A stretch of 64,000 nt of DNA, from positions 1,240,001 to 1,304,000 of the forward strand of contig NZ_CP172346.1 in the NCBI RefSeq assembly GCF_044336245.1. Reading direction: 5' to 3'. Positions 61,998 to 64,000 of the stretch are shown here, one piece after another. The notes below the pieces were generated by a model. It searched no databases, was not told where the DNA came from, and saw nothing but the letters and a program-made list of their open reading frames with translations. Source of the stretch: Schlesneria sphaerica (GTDB lineage Bacteria > Planctomycetota > Planctomycetia > Planctomycetales > Planctomycetaceae). The translations under genes and the position numbers were made by a program. How positions within the stretch are numbered: position 1 is the stretch's first letter; every line of letters starts with the position of its first letter.

Positions 61998-62930
61998 TCA
62001 GGCCGTCTGACCTTCCGTCAGTTTCATAAACGCGGTTTCCATGTCCATCACTTCAGGCTGGAACATCCGGATTCGTGCCCCTTGTGAATGAATGAAATCG
62101 TGTAGATCCTCGACTTCCATCACGCTTTCTTCCAGTCGAATCGAGATTCGATCCACCTGATCGTCAACATGAGTAACTCCCCTGATCCCGCGGAGTTTCT
62201 CGATCAACTCAGGCGACTGGTTTGCCACTTGAACGTGAACAATTTTCAGTACGCCCAGTCGCTGATAGATCTCAGCCACCGACCCTTGAGCCACCATCCG
62301 TCCTGTTTCAATGATTCCGATCCGGGTACAGAGTTGAGCGAGTTCATGCAAGATGTGGCTGGAGATGATGATCGTCTTCCCCATTTCCTTGAGAGCCTTC
62401 AACAGTTCTCGCATTTCAATTCGGGCACGGGGATCAAGTCCGGAAGCGGGTTCATCCAGCAACAAAACAGCCGGGTCGTGCAAGAGGACTCGCGCCAGGG
62501 ACAAGCGTTGTTTCATTCCTCGAGAGAGCGAATCGACCTGTGAGTCGATCTTCCCCGTCAAATCTGTCAACTGCAGGACATCGTCAACGACGGCCTTCCG
62601 TCGAGACATGGGTAAGCGGTACGCCGCAGCAAAAAAGTGCAGATATTCTCTCGCAGTAAGATCTTCATAAACGCCAAAAAAGTCTGGAACGTAACCGATC
62701 TGCTCGCGTACCTGGTGCGGCTTTGAGCGAATGCTCAGGTCCATGACCTTGGCCACTCCCAGAAAATCAGGTTGCAATGTTGCCAGCACCCGAATCGTTG
62801 ACGACTTTCCTGCTCCGTTTGGACCAATGAAGCCGAAAACCTCGCCGGGAGGAATTTGAAGAGTAATCCCCTTCACTGCTTCCAGCTTCCCGTAACGAAC
62901 CTTCAAATCCTGCACATCGACTGCCAGCAT
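61998..62930 (-). CDS. ABC transporter ATP-binding protein
   Basis: The 310-residue product starts at the ATG encoding MLAVDVQDLKVRYG, with GGAAGGGG just upstream; the frame is open from 63065. Walker A is FIGPNGAGKSSTIRV, the Q-loop is near EQIGYVPDFFGVYEDL, the signature is SRGMKQRLSLARVLL, Walker B AVLLLDEPASGLD and the H-loop IISSHILHE. The C-terminal extra domain (about 215-310) is typical of ABC-2 ATPases. It works with the permease at 60,139. Confidence 0.93.
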   Translation of the reverse strand: MLAVDVQDLKVRYGKLEAVKGITLQIPPGEVFGFIGPNGAGKSSTIRVLATLQPDFLGVAKVMDLSIRSKPHQVREQIGYVPDFFGVYEDLTAREYLHFFAAAYRLPMSRRKAVVDDVLQLTDLTGKIDSQVDSLSRGMKQRLSLARVLLHDPAVLLLDEPASGLDPRARIEMRELLKALKEMGKTIIISSHILHELAQLCTRIGIIETGRMVAQGSVAEIYQRLGVLKIVHVQVANQSPELIEKLRGIRGVTHVDDQVDRISIRLEESVMEVEDLHDFIHSQGARIRMFQPEVMDMETAFMKLTEGQTA

Positions 62931-63253
62931 GCAAACCCCTTCCAGCCTGCGTCCGTTGGATCCTGGTTCAATTACTCGCGACTCCGATTGTCCGGGATAC
63001 TTGCCAGCACACGCATCCGAGTTCAGCAGACATTCGCCGTAGACGTGGTGTCTGAAAATACCCATTTCCCCGCACGATTAGCAAGGCGGGAAGACACGAC
63101 GTGAGAAATTCCGTAAATGGGGATAACGCTTGAATGATGAGAGACTTCGAATTCACGAGAGAAGTCTGCATCTGCTAGGATAGACCGCAGGAAATCACGA
63201 ATTCAGAGACAGCGATCCGGCCTCCGAACAGGCGCTCGCGGAGAAGTTTTTCA
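62931..63253 (+). other. Divergent intergenic region
   Basis: About 320 nt between the ABC ATPase gene and hemD, with no gene. It should contain promoters for both; none is clear by eye. Confidence 0.45.
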
Positions 63254-64000
63254 ATGCCATCACCGAATGAACGTCCGCTGCGAGTCTGCAGTTTCGAGAG
63301 CCGCCGGGCATCTGAGATGAAATCGTTGATCGAACGAAACGGAGCAACAGCGACCATCGCTCCATCCATGCGGGAAATCCCGCTGGACGACAACCCCGCA
63401 GTCTTCGAGTTTGTCGAAGAACTGGTCGCTGGCCGCATCGATATCGTGGTCTTCATGACAGGAGTTGGCGCTACGGCGCTGCTGTCTGCGGTCGAGACAC
63501 GGTATTCGCGGGAAGACTTCCTCGCGGCACTTGCTCGCACGGTTGTCGTCGTTCGCGGCCCCAAACCGACAGCGGTCCTGCGGGGATGGGACGTCCGGAT
63601 CGATCACCGTGCTCCAGAACCAAACACCTGGCGGGAAATCTATCAACTGCTCGAATCAACTGGACCGCTGGCAGGTCGGCGAATTGCCATTCAGGAATAT
63701 GGCCAGCCCAGCGTCGAACTTTACAAGGCGATGGAGTCCCGACAGGGGATAGTCGTCCCTGTTCCTGTCTACCAGTGGGCACTTCCCCATGACCTCGCCC
63801 CCTTGCGTTCTGCCATCCAGGGGACCATCGGCGGGGATTTTGACCTGATCCTGTTCACGAGTGCACAGCAATTGAACCACGTCCTGGCAGTGGCTGACGA
63901 GGACGGACTGCGGGAAAAGTGGCTCCAGGCTGCAAATCGGACATGTGTGATTGCCTCCATCGGCCCCACGGCATCAGAAAACTTGAGGTCACAAGGGGTA
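63254..64000 (+). CDS. hemD: Uroporphyrinogen-III synthase (partial, runs off the window)
   Basis: The frame from ATG 63254 (GGAGAAG 8 nt upstream) is open to the end of the window: 249 residues. PLRVCSFESRRASEMKSLIE opens domain 1; VVFMTGVGATALLSAVE is the conserved loop of domain 1; VVVRGPKPTAVLRG and RRIAIQEYGQPSVELYKAM form domain 2 entry; FDLILFTSAQQLNHVLAVA and CVIASIGPTASENLRSQG are the family's 'FTSxxxxxxF' and 'IGPxTxxxL' motifs. The enzyme closes the tetrapyrrole ring in haem synthesis. The C-terminal few residues are missing. Confidence 0.88.
   Translation, partial: MPSPNERPLRVCSFESRRASEMKSLIERNGATATIAPSMREIPLDDNPAVFEFVEELVAGRIDIVVFMTGVGATALLSAVETRYSREDFLAALARTVVVVRGPKPTAVLRGWDVRIDHRAPEPNTWREIYQLLESTGPLAGRRIAIQEYGQPSVELYKAMESRQGIVVPVPVYQWALPHDLAPLRSAIQGTIGGDFDLILFTSAQQLNHVLAVADEDGLREKWLQAANRTCVIASIGPTASENLRSQGV

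Overview
The window looks like a member of the Planctomycetota (Planctomycetaceae-like). The pointers are a DUF1559 prepilin-like protein with the H-X9-DG C-terminal motif, an exosortase/EpsI/PEP-CTERM locus, a very short AURKAIP1/COX24-type basic protein, a SulP transporter, and large low-complexity secreted proteins. No 16S gene or other marker is present, so the assignment rests on gene content only.

Region 1 (1 to about 15,580) is the right-hand part of an integrated mobile element, probably a prophage or phage-derived island. It is packed with small phage-type genes that often overlap by ATGA. It ends at a 3' fragment of tRNA-Cys (15,533-15,581) with no 5' half, followed by a normal tRNA-type terminator. 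That is the expected footprint of integration into a tRNA gene, with the intact tRNA and the integrase to the left of the window. The element carries (a) a translationally coupled sugar cassette at 928-5597, with split ADP-heptose synthase halves (kinase and nucleotidyltransferase), two GT9-like glycosyltransferases (one fused to a second transferase domain) and an FkbM methyltransferase; (b) a DUF1559 protein; (c) a type V-M CRISPR system, with a 682-aa Cas12m (8223-10271) followed 5 nt later by seven 36-nt repeats (10277-10740) and no adaptation genes; and (d) small regulators (CsrA-like, HTH-like, WYL-like, HAD-like) between noncoding stretches that hold repeats and RNA-like folds.

The CRISPR part is the highlight. 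Cas12m has natural substitutions in two RuvC catalytic motifs, so it is probably a DNA-binding silencer. A solitary repeat lies about 0.9 kb upstream (7281-7316) with a compensatory base-pair change in the repeat hairpin, directly after a second long hairpin. This is a candidate stand-alone guide or regulatory RNA. The first spacer reads as the T-arm and acceptor 3' strand of a tRNA, the classical integration site of mobile elements. The unit may therefore be an element-borne silencing system directed at competitors or their att sites.

Region 2 (15,600 to about 32,460) is ordinary chromosome: an LCAT-like lipoprotein, several secreted proteins, a stress group (BON lipoprotein, YflT-like glycine-zipper protein, DUF892 ferritin-like protein, small cytosolic protein), an acyltransferase-3, a membrane-fused glycerophosphodiesterase, a SulP transporter and tRNA-Gln(CUG).

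Region 3 (33,653-49,409) is an extracellular-polymer/protein-sorting locus: exosortase, Wzc-like chain-length regulator/tyrosine kinase, EpsI-like protein, two giant paralogous TPR proteins, a small secreted protein, a PEP-CTERM protein and a CPBP protease.

Region 4 (49,596-64,000) holds an FHA-LuxR regulator, an HD phosphohydrolase, a PQQ-propeller protein, an iron alcohol dehydrogenase, the COX24-like mini-protein, a membrane-tethered HTH protein with many DSDVRL/DSGIRL repeats, a lipoprotein, an ABC-2 exporter pair and the start of hemD, which runs off the window.
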